From positions 1,533,501-1,597,500 of the forward strand of contig CP155577.1 of assembly GCA_001306305.2 (NCBI GenBank): 64,000 bases of DNA. The letters are read 5' to 3'. The notes below the pieces were generated by a model. It was given only the letters and a program-made list of their open reading frames with translations. It was not told where the DNA came from and did not search any database. The position numbers and the translations under genes are program-made. Each line of letters opens with the position of its first letter. Within the stretch, counting starts at the first letter, position 1. This document shows, in pieces, positions 26,018-35,170 of this stretch. This DNA is from Citromicrobium bathyomarinum. GTDB lineage: Bacteria > Pseudomonadota > Alphaproteobacteria > Sphingomonadales > Sphingomonadaceae.

Positions 26018-27028
26018 ATGAAAGCTCCCGCCCCCCTGCCACGCGCTCTCGACCTTATCGGCAACACCCCGCTCGTCCGGCTTGCAGGGCCGAGCGAGGC
26101 GGCGGGCTGCGACATCTACGGCAAGTGCGAATTCGCCAATCCGGGCGGCTCCGTGAAGGACCGCGCGGCGCTGTGGATCATCCGCGATGCCGAGGCACGC
26201 GGAGAGCTGAAGCCGGGCGGCACGATCGTCGAAGGAACGGCGGGCAATACCGGGATCGGGATCGCGCTGGTCGCCAATGCGCTCGGCTACAAGACGATCA
26301 TCGTGATGCCCGACAACCAGGCGCGCGAGAAGATGGATACGCTGCGCGCGCTGGGTGCGCAGCTGGTGCTGGTGCCGCCGACCAAGTTCGCCAATCCCGG
26401 CCACTTCGTCCACACCTCGCGCCGGCTGGCGGAGGAGACCGAGGGCGCGATCTGGGCCAACCAGTTCGACAATATCGCCAACCGCCGCGCGCATATCGAC
26501 AGCACCGCGCCCGAATTGTGGGACCAGCTGGAAGGCCGGATCGACGGCTTCACCTGCGCTGCGGGGACCGGCGGCACGATCGCCGGCGTCGGCTTGGGGC
26601 TGAAGGAAAAGGACGAAAACGTCCGCATCGCGCTGACCGACCCGCACGGCGCGGCGCTGTATAATTACTACGCCAACGGAGAACTGTCGTCAGAAGGTTC
26701 TTCGGTGGCCGAAGGGATCGGGCAGGGGCGGATCACCGCCAATCTCGACGGCGCGCCGATCGACACGCAGTTCCGCATCTCCGATGAGGAGGGGCTGGAA
26801 TGGGTCGCGCGTCTGCTGAAGGAAGAAGGCCTGTGCCTCGGCCTGTCGTCGGGCATCAACGTCGCGGGCGCGGTCGCGCTGGGCAAGCAACTCGTTGCGG
26901 ACGGCCGTACAGACGCCCGCGTCGCGACGATTTTGTGCGACAGCGGCTTCCGCTATCTCTCGACGATCTTCAACGCCGAATGGCTGCGCGACAAGGGCTT
27001 GCCGGTGTTTGACTGGCTTCGCGATTGA
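26018..27028 (+). CDS. Cysteine synthase (PLP, CysK-like)
   Basis: 336 residues. A beta-family PLP enzyme expected to join sulfide and O-acetylserine. The PLP lysine is in NPGGSVKDRAA, and the Asn-loop EGTAGNTGIGIA and the glycine loop GTGGTIAG are typical. The N-terminal IGNTPLVRL is the CysK/CysM/CBS signature. It is longer than E. coli CysK and has a different C-terminal part (EWLRDKGLPVF), so a CysM-like or cystathionine-beta-synthase-like activity cannot be excluded. It stands far from the cysH/cysI operon. Confidence 0.85.
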   Translation: MKAPAPLPRALDLIGNTPLVRLAGPSEAAGCDIYGKCEFANPGGSVKDRAALWIIRDAEARGELKPGGTIVEGTAGNTGIGIALVANALGYKTIIVMPDNQAREKMDTLRALGAQLVLVPPTKFANPGHFVHTSRRLAEETEGAIWANQFDNIANRRAHIDSTAPELWDQLEGRIDGFTCAAGTGGTIAGVGLGLKEKDENVRIALTDPHGAALYNYYANGELSSEGSSVAEGIGQGRITANLDGAPIDTQFRISDEEGLEWVARLLKEEGLCLGLSSGINVAGAVALGKQLVADGRTDARVATILCDSGFRYLSTIFNAEWLRDKGLPVFDWLRD

Positions 27029-27060
27029 CCCGCACCGCGCGGGCACTAAATTCGCTGGCC

Positions 27061-27402
27061 ATGGCCCTGATACCGGACTTCGAAGCGCAACGCCCCGCCG
27101 CCGATCCAGTCAATCCCCGCGATGCGGAGGTGATGCAGCGGCTGCGTGTCGGGATTGGCGGGATCGTGACGGTTCTGCTGGTCGTCGGCCTCGCCAATGT
27201 CATCACCGACCGCGTGTTGCGGACCGAGGAAACCACGGTGCCGCAGGCAGCGCCGACGGTGGAGCCCAGCGCTGCAACCCCCGCGAGCGATCCGCTGTCC
27301 GATGCGGGCGTGGTCCCCGATTTGCCCGAACAGCCCGAAGCCGAGCCCATCCCCGAAGGTCCCGTGCTGCCCGAGCAGGGCGAAGGTGCCCCGGTTGAGT
27401 AG
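27061..27402 (+). CDS. Small single-pass membrane protein, unknown
   Basis: 113 residues from ATG 27061. A short polar N-terminus, one transmembrane helix (GIGGIVTVLLVVGLANVIT, about 32-50) and a Pro/Glu/Asp-rich acidic tail to the end. Such a tail is likely unstructured and, by the positive-inside rule, probably periplasmic. No family is recognised. It is followed after 9 bases by the next gene, so the two probably form an operon. Confidence 0.6.
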   Translation: MALIPDFEAQRPAADPVNPRDAEVMQRLRVGIGGIVTVLLVVGLANVITDRVLRTEETTVPQAAPTVEPSAATPASDPLSDAGVVPDLPEQPEAEPIPEGPVLPEQGEGAPVE

Positions 27403-27411
27403 GATCCGGGC

Positions 27412-28182
27412 TTGAAGAAGGGATGGCTGGCCGTCGGCCTCAGCGCCGCGCTGGGGCTGGGCGCGATGGCTGCTGCAGCTTTGGGTTTCCACGGCTTTCC
27501 GGGGGAAGACCCGGGAGAGCGGGACGGGCGGATCGGTCTGATGAGTTCGCTGCCGCTCTACCGCGCTCCGGAATCGAGCGTGGCCGAGGCGCTGGCCGCG
27601 CAGTCGGTGCGGCACCACTGGGTGCGCGCCGTGCTGGAGAAGCGCGGGACGCTGGAGCCGCTCGACGTGCTCGATCCCGAAAGCCTGGGGCAGGTCGACC
27701 GCCTGCTGCTGGTCCAGCCGCGTGCATTGACCGCGGCGGAGAATGTCGCGCTCGACACCTGGGTGCGTGCGGGCGGAAACGTGCTGCTGGTCGCGGACCC
27801 GCTGCTGGTCGGCGAGCCGCGTTTTGCGCTGGGCGACCCGCGCAATCCCCAGGCGATCTCGCTCAGCGGCCCGATCCTTGCGCGCTGGGGCCTTGCGCTC
27901 GAACCGGGGAAGGATGGGGACGGCGGGGTCCGTTTCGTTTCCATGGGGGATCACGAGTTGCCAGTGGCGCTGGGCGGGCGCTTCTCGCTGCGCCCCGCTG
28001 CGGGCGGGGGGCAGGGCGAATGCCGCCTGCGTAACGATGCATTGATCGCGGTGTGCAGCATCGGGGCGGGGAGCGTCGTCGCGCTGGCCGACGCGACCCT
28101 GTTCGAAAGCGATCCTGCACCCGCCGGGGCCGAGGATATGCTTGCGGCACTTTTGGGGATGGCGCGGGACGACGTCCGCTAG
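27412..28182 (+). CDS. Membrane-anchored protein with DUF4350/GldG-like fold, unknown
   Basis: 256 residues, TTG start at 27412. An N-terminal signal or anchor (GWLAVGLSAALGLGAMAAAALGF, about 4-26) is followed by a predicted alpha/beta domain with LLLVQPRALTAAENVALD and WVRAGGNVLLVADPLL, which resembles the class-I glutamine-amidotransferase-like fold of DUF4350 and GldG-type accessory proteins. No catalytic triad can be placed. With the small membrane protein before it, it may be part of an envelope accessory pair. Identification is tentative. Confidence 0.55.
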   Translation: MKKGWLAVGLSAALGLGAMAAAALGFHGFPGEDPGERDGRIGLMSSLPLYRAPESSVAEALAAQSVRHHWVRAVLEKRGTLEPLDVLDPESLGQVDRLLLVQPRALTAAENVALDTWVRAGGNVLLVADPLLVGEPRFALGDPRNPQAISLSGPILARWGLALEPGKDGDGGVRFVSMGDHELPVALGGRFSLRPAAGGGQGECRLRNDALIAVCSIGAGSVVALADATLFESDPAPAGAEDMLAALLGMARDDVR

Positions 28183-28346
28183 CCTTCTCAAAAATCCATG
28201 AATCTGAAAGGCTTGAGCGGCCCCGGGTGATCCCTGAGCTTCCGGTCTTTACCCGATCCCAACCTAAGGAATTAACCTTGTGTCGCGCCGGAAAATGGCG
28301 CAATTGCGCGCTTGGACGTTCGAATTCGTAAGGTTTTCAACAACGA

Positions 28347-28381
28347 TTCCTAAATTTCCCCTTTAATCCCCACTCGTCCCG
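28347..28381 (-). promoter_or_regulatory. Candidate MraZ-box repeats upstream of mraZ
   Basis: TCCC occurs at 28357, 28367 and 28377 with an exact 10-bp period and 5-6 base spacers, preceded by a weaker TTCC at 28347. On the minus strand this reads as GGGA repeats. Known MraZ sites are TGGGN repeats with 5-base spacers that autorepress the mra operon; the GGG core and spacing match, but here the flanking T is missing and the orientation is reversed. The array lies directly before a -10-like GATAAT. Confidence 0.5.
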
Positions 28382-28382
28382 C

Positions 28383-28388
28383 GATAAT
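28383..28388 (+). promoter_or_regulatory. Candidate -10 element of the dcw promoter
   Basis: GATAAT matches the sigma-70 -10 consensus in five of six bases. It lies directly after the last TCCC repeat, about 125 bases before mraZ. No good -35 box was found at 16-18 bases upstream (CTTTAA at 28361 is poor), as expected for an activator- or repressor-governed promoter. Confidence 0.35.
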
Positions 28389-28419
28389 ACAAATCTCGCA
28401 TCGGACAGGATTCGACCCG

Positions 28420-28437
28420 CGCGTGGGATTCCACGCG
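28420..28437. repeat. Perfect inverted repeat in the mraZ leader
   Basis: CGCGTGG-GATT-CCACGCG, seven perfect pairs around a four-base loop. It would fold as a stable RNA hairpin in the 5' leader or serve as a dimeric DNA site. There is no U-tract, so it is not a terminator. Confidence 0.6.
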
Positions 28438-28513
28438 AACCGGGGTGCTTGGCGCACCGCGGGGCGGGGAGGTTTTGTCCTTGGAAAGGCGCTCACAGGG
28501 GAAGAGCGAAACC

Positions 28514-29011
28514 GTGTCGGAGGCGTTTCAGGGATATAGCGGGCAGGCCTTTTCGCTTCGCAGCGAAAAGGGTCGGTTCACGCTGCCTCCCGCCTTCCGC
28601 AACGCGGTGAAGGCCTCCACCGAAGATCGCCGGCTGTGCCTCACCAAGCACGAGAAGTGGGATTGCCTGGTCGGCTTCGGCACCAAGCGGGTCGAGGATT
28701 TCGAAGCGATCCTCGATCGTGAAGAGGAATCGGCCTACAAGTTCGGGCGCGATTTCGACCGCGACACTCGCGCGATCCAGCTCAACAGCTTCGAGACCAT
28801 GCCGTTCGACGACAGCGGGCGTTTCATCATGCCCGAATTCCTGCGCGACATCGGCGAGATCGAGGATGCGCTGTTCTTCCAGGGCGGCGGGCGCTTCTTC
28901 ACCGTCTGGAACCCGGCCAAGCTCTACGAAATGGGCCCCGAAATGGCGATGCCCAAGGCCGCCTGCCGCGCGCTGGAAAAGGACGCGCGCGAGAAGGGCA
29001 AGAAGAAGTGA
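28514..29011 (+). CDS. mraZ: Transcriptional regulator MraZ
   Basis: About 165 residues from GTG 28514. First gene of the dcw cluster; MraZ is an AbrB-fold DNA-binding protein that represses its own operon. Two SpoVT/AbrB-like repeats are visible, one starting [18 protein letters not shown] and one around [18 protein letters not shown]. The start is uncertain: TTG 28481 has a better GGGGAGG eight bases upstream and would add 11 residues, and a GTG at 28445 would add more. Its stop overlaps rsmH by four bases. Confidence 0.88.
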   Translation: MSEAFQGYSGQAFSLRSEKGRFTLPPAFRNAVKASTEDRRLCLTKHEKWDCLVGFGTKRVEDFEAILDREEESAYKFGRDFDRDTRAIQLNSFETMPFDDSGRFIMPEFLRDIGEIEDALFFQGGGRFFTVWNPAKLYEMGPEMAMPKAACRALEKDAREKGKKK

Positions 29012-29961
29012 GCGCCCCGTCCCCCCACATCCCCGTCCTCCTCGACGAAGTGGTTGCCGCGCTGCGGCCCGTACAGGACGAGCTGATCGTCGACGGCACG
29101 TTCGGCGCTGGCGGCTATACGCGCGCTCTCCTCGACGCAGGGGCGACGGTGCACGCCTTCGACCGCGATCCGACCGCGCTCGAGAATGCGCAGGGGTGGC
29201 CCGAGCTGGCCGAGACTCCGCCGCGCCTCGTTCTGCATCGCCGTGCCTTTGCCGACATGGCAGCCGCGCTGGCGGAGCAGGGCATCGCCAGGGTCGATGG
29301 CATCGTGCTCGACATCGGGGTCTCCTCGATGCAGCTCGACCAGGCGGACCGCGGCTTCTCCTTCGCTGGCGACGGCCCGCTCGACATGCGGATGGACCCC
29401 GACCTGCCGAGCGCGGCGGACTTCCTCAACAGCGCCGACGAAGCCGAGATCGCCGATGTGATCTACCAGTATGGCGAGGAGCGTCAGTCGCGCCGGATCG
29501 CCCGCGCGATCGTGGCCGCGCGCCCGCTGGAGACGACCGGGCAGCTTGCCCGGCTGGTCCGCAAGGCGACAGGGCACAAGCCGCACGACAAGAAAGACCC
29601 TGCCACGCGCACCTTCCAGGCGATCCGCATCCACGTGAACGGAGAGCTGGAGCAGCTGCGCGGTGCGCTGGCCGCGGCCGAGCGTCTGCTGGCACCCGGC
29701 GGGCGGCTGGTGGTGGTCTCGTTCCACTCGCTCGAAGACAGGATCGTGAAGCGTTTCATGCGGGACGCTTCCGGTCAGGCCGGTGGCGGTTCCCGCCATC
29801 TTCCCCTCGCGGAGACGCCGCCGGCCACGTTCGACAAACCGCTCCGCGCCGTGCGCGCGGGCGAGGCGGAGCTGGCACGCAACCCCCGCGCGCGCTCCGC
29901 AATCCTGCGTGCGGCCACCCGCACTGATGCAGCCCCCCGAAAGGAACTGATCGATGGTTAG
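29008..29961 (+). CDS. rsmH: 16S rRNA m4C1402 methyltransferase
   Basis: 317 residues with a GTG start overlapping mraZ (GTGA). A SAM-dependent enzyme methylating 16S rRNA position C1402, traditionally MraW in the dcw cluster. The motif [10 protein letters not shown] at the start, the SAM pocket [11 protein letters not shown] and the [14 protein letters not shown] block are diagnostic. It overlaps the next gene by eight bases. Confidence 0.96.
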   Translation: MSAPSPHIPVLLDEVVAALRPVQDELIVDGTFGAGGYTRALLDAGATVHAFDRDPTALENAQGWPELAETPPRLVLHRRAFADMAAALAEQGIARVDGIVLDIGVSSMQLDQADRGFSFAGDGPLDMRMDPDLPSAADFLNSADEAEIADVIYQYGEERQSRRIARAIVAARPLETTGQLARLVRKATGHKPHDKKDPATRTFQAIRIHVNGELEQLRGALAAAERLLAPGGRLVVVSFHSLEDRIVKRFMRDASGQAGGGSRHLPLAETPPATFDKPLRAVRAGEAELARNPRARSAILRAATRTDAAPRKELIDG

Positions 29962-30445
29962 AGGTAGCCGTCTGCGGCAGATCGGCTGGGCGATCTGTAT
30001 CGGCATCGTCTTCGGCGGGTTCATGCTGCTGACCTTCAGGGTCAACGCGGTGAAGAGCGAGGTCGTGCGTGCCGAGCGTCAGATCGTGGCGCTGGAACAG
30101 GAAAAGCTCGCACTGGAAACCGAGTTCGAAACGCGCGCCAACCAGCAGCAGCTGGCCGACTGGAACGCGATCGAGTTCGGCTATGCCCCGCCGCGCGCGG
30201 ACCAGTTCCTCGAAACCGAACGCCAGCTGGCGAGCTTCAGCGCGCCGCGCGCGCCCGGCTCGCCCGACCCGATCCGCTTTGCCCGCGAGATGGAGGCGAG
30301 CGATTATCCTGCGCTGGTTTCCCCGCTGGCCGATCACGACGGCGAGGGCTCGCAGGAGGAAACTTCGAGCAAGGAGGCCGAGCTCGCCGCTGCCGCTGCC
30401 GCTGCGGGTGATGCCCATCTTGCCCTGGCGAGCCTCGACCGGTGA
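29954..30445 (+). CDS. ftsL: FtsL-like cell division protein
   Basis: 163 residues. Short cytoplasmic N-terminus, one membrane helix (about 11-30), a short coiled-coil region (about 35-65, [17 protein letters not shown]) and a low-complexity Ser/Glu/Ala C-terminal tail. Position between rsmH and ftsI, single-pass topology and the coiled coil identify the FtsL role: it joins FtsB and FtsQ to recruit and activate FtsW and FtsI. Sequence alone is too variable for certainty. It overlaps both neighbours. Confidence 0.83.
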   Translation: MVRGSRLRQIGWAICIGIVFGGFMLLTFRVNAVKSEVVRAERQIVALEQEKLALETEFETRANQQQLADWNAIEFGYAPPRADQFLETERQLASFSAPRAPGSPDPIRFAREMEASDYPALVSPLADHDGEGSQEETSSKEAELAAAAAAAGDAHLALASLDR

Positions 30446-32196
30446 ACGCCTACGCGATCGACTCCATGGTCGCAGCCGGCCCTCTGCGGGTCGCCAACAA
30501 GCGGCTTGAGGCGCTGCTGGTCGCGCGCATGCGGGCACTTTTGCTGATGCCCGCCTTCGGGCTGGTGGCGGTGGTCGCGCTGATGCGGATCGCGACCTTC
30601 GGCGTGCTCGGCGCGCCCGATACTCCGCTGTCGATGGAAGAGCGTCTGTTGCCCCCGCGCGGCGAGATCACCGATCGCAACGGCCTGCCGCTGGCGCGCA
30701 ATTATGATGCGTTTGCGCTGTGGTACAATCCCACGGCGATGAAGGACGGTGGCAGTCCGCTGGTCCACCGCCCGGAGGAAGTCGCAGCAAAGCTGGCCGC
30801 GATCTTCCCCGAGTTGGACGAAGCGGATGTCGCCGCGCGTCTCGCCAGCGGTCGCGCGCAATATCTGCGCCGCCGTCTGCTGCCCGAAGAAGCCAACCGC
30901 GTGTTCGACCTCGGCGAGCCTGCGCTGGAGCTGCCGGCGGAAAAGGACCGTTTCTATCCGCAAGGGTCGATGGCGGCGCACGTGCTCGGCTACGTCAAGG
31001 ATGGCGAGGGCCATCTGGGCATGGAATCGGTCCTCAACGACCGGCTGACCGACAGTTCGCTGCGCGGCGAGCCGACCGCGATTGCGCTCGACCTGCGGGT
31101 CCAGGGCGCGCTGGAGGACGAGCTCAACAAGGGCATGCTGTCGGTCAATGCGCGCGGCGCGGCGGGCGTCGTGCTGGATGTGGATACCGGCGAGGTGATC
31201 GCGATGGCATCGCTGCCCGCGTTCGACCCGAACGATATCAAGACCTCCGACCTGATGATCAGCGATGCCGAGGCGAAGCTTGGCCGGACCCCGCGCGTGT
31301 TCAACAGCGTGACCAACCAGGTTTATGAGCTGGGATCGACCTTCAAGCCGCTGACCGTCGCCGCCGCGATCGACGCCGGGATCGTGCGCGACCTGAGCCT
31401 GCGATATGACGCAAAGCCGGTGAAAGTCGCCGGGCGCACGCTTGCGGACAGTCACAACCTCGGGGACACGCTCAATGTGCCTGAAGCGCTGATTCACTCC
31501 TCAAACACCGTGACCGCGCGGGTCGCCGACAAGCTTGGCCCCGAACGCCTGCGCGACACGATGCGCGCGCTGGGCCTGGCAGAGCGTCCCTATATCGAAC
31601 TGCCCGCACGCGGCGCGCCCTTGTGGCCCGGGGAGAAGTGGTCGCGCGTGACCACCATGACAGTCGCCTATGGCCACGGCATCGCGGTCACTCCGCTGCA
31701 CCTTGCCTCTGCCTATGCCGCGATGGTCAATGGCGGGGTCTGGCGTCCGGCCACCTTGTATAAGGTGGAGCCGGGCCAGGAGGCTGCCGGGCGGCGCGTG
31801 TTCAAGGAAGACACCAGCGCCCGCATGCGCCAGCTGCTGCGGATGATCGCGGTCTACGGCACCGGGCAGAGCGCGGATGCGCCGGGCTATCGCGTCGGCG
31901 GGAAGACCGGTTCGGCGGAAAAACCCTCCGCCGGCGGCTATCGCAAGAAGCTCCTCGTCTCGACCTTCGCCGCCGCCTTCCCGATGGACAACCCGCGCTA
32001 TGTCGTGGTCGCCATGCTGGACGAGCCGAAGGGCACCACCGCCAGTTCCTTCCAGCGGACCGCCGCGTGGAACGCCGCGCCGATCGTCGGCAAGCTGATT
32101 CCGCGCATCGGCCCGATGCTCGACGTACGGCCCGACCTCAGCCGCGACATCGACATCTCCGATCTGCGCCCCCTGATCCGGAGCGACATCAAGTGA
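30442..32196 (+). CDS. ftsI: Septal transpeptidase FtsI (PBP3)
   Basis: 584 residues with GTG start. Class B penicillin-binding protein that crosslinks septal peptidoglycan. Membrane anchor at about 33-53 (LLLMPAFGLVAVVALM), PBP dimerisation region with PPRGEITDRNG, catalytic Ser in GSTFKPLTV, SxN motif SSN, and KTG motif in GGKTGSAEK. It overlaps ftsL and murE by four bases each. Confidence 0.96.
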   Translation: MNAYAIDSMVAAGPLRVANKRLEALLVARMRALLLMPAFGLVAVVALMRIATFGVLGAPDTPLSMEERLLPPRGEITDRNGLPLARNYDAFALWYNPTAMKDGGSPLVHRPEEVAAKLAAIFPELDEADVAARLASGRAQYLRRRLLPEEANRVFDLGEPALELPAEKDRFYPQGSMAAHVLGYVKDGEGHLGMESVLNDRLTDSSLRGEPTAIALDLRVQGALEDELNKGMLSVNARGAAGVVLDVDTGEVIAMASLPAFDPNDIKTSDLMISDAEAKLGRTPRVFNSVTNQVYELGSTFKPLTVAAAIDAGIVRDLSLRYDAKPVKVAGRTLADSHNLGDTLNVPEALIHSSNTVTARVADKLGPERLRDTMRALGLAERPYIELPARGAPLWPGEKWSRVTTMTVAYGHGIAVTPLHLASAYAAMVNGGVWRPATLYKVEPGQEAAGRRVFKEDTSARMRQLLRMIAVYGTGQSADAPGYRVGGKTGSAEKPSAGGYRKKLLVSTFAAAFPMDNPRYVVVAMLDEPKGTTASSFQRTAAWNAAPIVGKLIPRIGPMLDVRPDLSRDIDISDLRPLIRSDIK

Positions 32197-33680
32197 AGCT
32201 GAACCGCCTTCTCGAACAGGCCGGACGCGAGGATCGCGGGGCCGAGGATGCGATCGTGACCGGTTTCGCGATCGATCACCGCAAGGTCGCGCCGGGCACC
32301 GTGTTCGGCGCCTTTGCGGGCGCGAAGGTCAATGGCGAGGATTTCATCGACGCCGCCGTGGCAGCGGGCGCGATCGCAGTCGTCGTGCGGCCTGGAGCAA
32401 AGGTCGAAGGCGCGCTGCAGATTGCCGACGAGGCACCGCGCAAGGCCTTCGCCGAGATTGCCGCGCAGTATTTCACTCCGGCGCCCGACACGATCGTCGC
32501 GGTCACTGGCACCAACGGCAAGACCTCCACGGTCGAAATGACCCGCCAGCTGTGGCGGATGCTGGGCGAGCGTGCGGCGAGCATCGGCACGCTGGGCGTC
32601 ACCACCCCGGACGAGAGCGTTTCCACCGGGCTGACCACGCCCGATATCGTGACCTTCCACGCCAACCTGAGCGGTCTGGCACGCGAAGGCGTGACCCACA
32701 TTGCCTACGAAGCATCGAGCCACGGGCTCGACCAGTATCGCAACTACGGCGCGCGCGTGGTCGCAGGGGCGTTCACCAATTTCAGCCGCGACCACCTCGA
32801 CTATCACGAGAGCATGCAAGCCTATTTCGAGGCCAAGATGCGGCTGTTCGACGAGGTGATCGCGGATGGTGGCACGGCGGTGATCTGGGCCGATGGCGGC
32901 GAGTGGGCCGACAAGGCGCGCACGCGGGCCGAAAAGCGCGGTCTGCGGATCTTCACGGTCGGGCCGCAGGGCGACGACATCTGCCTGATCGGCCAGGAGC
33001 CGAGCCAGCTCGGCCAGAGCGTCGAGATCGCGCGCAATGGCGACCGGCGCACAATCCGCCTGCCGCTGATCGGCCAGTACCAGGCCGCCAACGCGCTGAC
33101 CGCCGCCGCGCTCGCGCTGGCAAGCGGCGCGGACGAAGCGCGTTTGTGGGATGCGGTCGGGCGCTTGCAGCCCGTCCGCGGACGGCTGGAGCGCGCGGTC
33201 ATCACCCAGTCCGGTGCGCCGGTCTATGTCGACTATGCGCACACGCCGGACGCGCTGGAGGCGGCGATTGCCGCGCTGCGCCCGCATGTGAACGGTCGCC
33301 TGATCGTGGTGTTCGGTGCGGGCGGGGATCGCGATACGGGCAAGCGCGGGCCGATGGGCGAAGTCGCCTCGCGCCTCGCCGATGTGGTGATCGTGACCGA
33401 CGATAATCCGCGCGGCGAAGACCCGGCGGATATCCGCCGCGCGGTCATGCAGGGCGCGGGCGAGAACACGCGCGAAGTCGCCGGGCGGCGCGAGGCGATT
33501 GCGCAGGCCATCGAAATCATCGGTCGGGACGATATCGTCCTGATCGCGGGCAAGGGCCACGAAGAAGGCCAGATCATCGGGTCGGGAGACACCATGCGGG
33601 TATTGCCGTTCAACGACGTACAGGTCGCGCGCGAGGAAGCCTCGCGGATCAATGCCGGTTCTCAGGAGAGAGGCCAATGA
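32193..33680 (+). CDS. murE: UDP-MurNAc-tripeptide synthetase (meso-DAP ligase)
   Basis: 495 residues from GTG 32193, overlapping the ftsI stop. It adds meso-diaminopimelate to UDP-MurNAc-L-Ala-D-Glu. ATP motif GTNGKTST and the specificity motif DNPRGEDP, which is the DAP-type form, are present. A longer upstream open frame exists only inside ftsI. It ends overlapping murF. Confidence 0.96.
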   Translation: MKLNRLLEQAGREDRGAEDAIVTGFAIDHRKVAPGTVFGAFAGAKVNGEDFIDAAVAAGAIAVVVRPGAKVEGALQIADEAPRKAFAEIAAQYFTPAPDTIVAVTGTNGKTSTVEMTRQLWRMLGERAASIGTLGVTTPDESVSTGLTTPDIVTFHANLSGLAREGVTHIAYEASSHGLDQYRNYGARVVAGAFTNFSRDHLDYHESMQAYFEAKMRLFDEVIADGGTAVIWADGGEWADKARTRAEKRGLRIFTVGPQGDDICLIGQEPSQLGQSVEIARNGDRRTIRLPLIGQYQAANALTAAALALASGADEARLWDAVGRLQPVRGRLERAVITQSGAPVYVDYAHTPDALEAAIAALRPHVNGRLIVVFGAGGDRDTGKRGPMGEVASRLADVVIVTDDNPRGEDPADIRRAVMQGAGENTREVAGRREAIAQAIEIIGRDDIVLIAGKGHEEGQIIGSGDTMRVLPFNDVQVAREEASRINAGSQERGQ

Positions 33681-35146
33681 GCGTTGCAGCACTCGCCCAT
33701 CCGCGCATGCGCGCATGGCCCAAGGTCGCCCGTGACAGCCTGCGGCTTGCCCTGTGGAGCGCCGACGAGATCGCCGAAGCGACCGGCGGCGTCGCGTCGG
33801 GCGATTTCCAGTGTTCCGGCGTCGAGATGGACAGCCGCGATGTGCGCCCGGGCGATCTGTTCGTCGCACTGAAGGGCGAAGCGATGGACGGCCACCGCTT
33901 CATCGACAAGGCATTCGCCGCGGGCGCTGCCGCCGCGATCGTCGACCGCCCGATCGACTGGCCGCATGTGCTGGTGGAAGACACCACCGCTGCGCTCCAC
34001 GCGCTGGCCGCTGCGGCGCGTACGCGCGGCGAGGCGACGCGCATCGCGGTGACCGGTTCGGTCGGCAAGACCGGGGTCAAGGAAGCGATCTTCTCCGCCC
34101 TCGACCGCGCGAGCCGCGGCCAGGCGCACCGCTCCGTGCGCAGCTACAACAACCACGTCGGCGTGCCGCTCAGCGTTGCGCGGATGAGTCCGCGCGCCCG
34201 CTACGGCGTGTTCGAGATGGGCATGAACCACGCAGGCGAGATCGCGCCGCTGGCCGACCATGTGCGGCCCGATGTCGCGGTCATCACCACCATCGCACCC
34301 GCGCATATAGAGAATCTGGGCTCGCTCGAGGCGATTGCCGACGAGAAGGCGCAGATATTCACCGGCCTCAAGCCCGGCGGCGCGGCGATCATCCCCGCCG
34401 ACAGCGAGCAGTTCGAGCGGCTGAAGGCCCATGCCGAAGCGGCGGGGGCGGAAGTCTTCTCCTTCGGGCGTGCCGATCACGCGCGCGTCCGCCTGCTCGA
34501 CGCGATCCCTGCGGCCAATGGCGGGGCATCGCTGGTTACTGCGCAGATCGACGATACACGGCTGTGCTATTCGGTCGCCGAGCCGGGCGAACACTGGATC
34601 GCCAATTCGCTCGCGGTGATGGCGTGCATCTATGCGGTCGGCGGCGATCTGGGCGCGGCGGGCATCGCGCTGGGCGAGATGGGCGGCCTGAAGGGTCGCG
34701 GTGCGCGCCATGCGATTGCGGCGGCGGGCGGCCGGGCGCTGCTGATCGACGAGAGCTACAACGCCAACCCCGCCTCCATGCGCGCAACGCTGACCCAGCT
34801 GGGCCAGACCCCCGCCAGCCGCCGGATCGCGGTGCTTGGTGCGATGGGCGAGCTGGGCGAATTCAGCACACGCTTCCACGAGGCGCTGCTCGAACCGATC
34901 GAGGAAGGCCAGGTCGATTACGCGGTGCTTGTCGGCGATGCGATGGAGCCGCTGGTGCGCAAGATGGGGACGGCGCATGCGAATGGCCTTGGCAACCCGC
35001 CGGCCTTCGCCCATTGCGCAGGGCCTGCCGAAGCGATCGCCGCGCTGGAAGAATTCGGGCTCAACGCCGGAGACGCGATCCTCGTCAAGGGATCCAACGC
35101 CGTCGGTCTGGGCCGTCTGGTCGATCACTTCGTCAGCCGAAGCTAA
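33677..35146 (+). CDS. murF: UDP-MurNAc-pentapeptide synthetase
   Basis: 489 residues. It adds D-Ala-D-Ala to complete the pentapeptide. N-terminal substrate domain with EMDSRDVRPGDLFVAL, ATP motif TGSVGKTGVKE and the DESYNANPASM signature are all present. It starts at an ATGA overlap with murE. The 24-base gap before mraY is one of the few untouched junctions of the cluster. Confidence 0.96.
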   Translation: MSVAALAHPRMRAWPKVARDSLRLALWSADEIAEATGGVASGDFQCSGVEMDSRDVRPGDLFVALKGEAMDGHRFIDKAFAAGAAAAIVDRPIDWPHVLVEDTTAALHALAAAARTRGEATRIAVTGSVGKTGVKEAIFSALDRASRGQAHRSVRSYNNHVGVPLSVARMSPRARYGVFEMGMNHAGEIAPLADHVRPDVAVITTIAPAHIENLGSLEAIADEKAQIFTGLKPGGAAIIPADSEQFERLKAHAEAAGAEVFSFGRADHARVRLLDAIPAANGGASLVTAQIDDTRLCYSVAEPGEHWIANSLAVMACIYAVGGDLGAAGIALGEMGGLKGRGARHAIAAAGGRALLIDESYNANPASMRATLTQLGQTPASRRIAVLGAMGELGEFSTRFHEALLEPIEEGQVDYAVLVGDAMEPLVRKMGTAHANGLGNPPAFAHCAGPAEAIAALEEFGLNAGDAILVKGSNAVGLGRLVDHFVSRS

Positions 35147-35170
35147 GCAAGGGACCGGGGACGGCCGACA

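Larger units (their letters stand above)
28183..28513 (+). promoter_or_regulatory. 331-base dcw leader region
   Basis: The only gene-free stretch over 300 bases here. It holds four 10-bp-spaced (T/C)CC-type blocks (28347-28381), a -10-like GATAAT (28383-28388) and a perfect inverted repeat (28420-28437), each listed separately. The first half (28183-28340) contains no recognisable gene, hairpin or RNA. The final part is the ribosome-binding region of mraZ. Confidence 0.6.
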
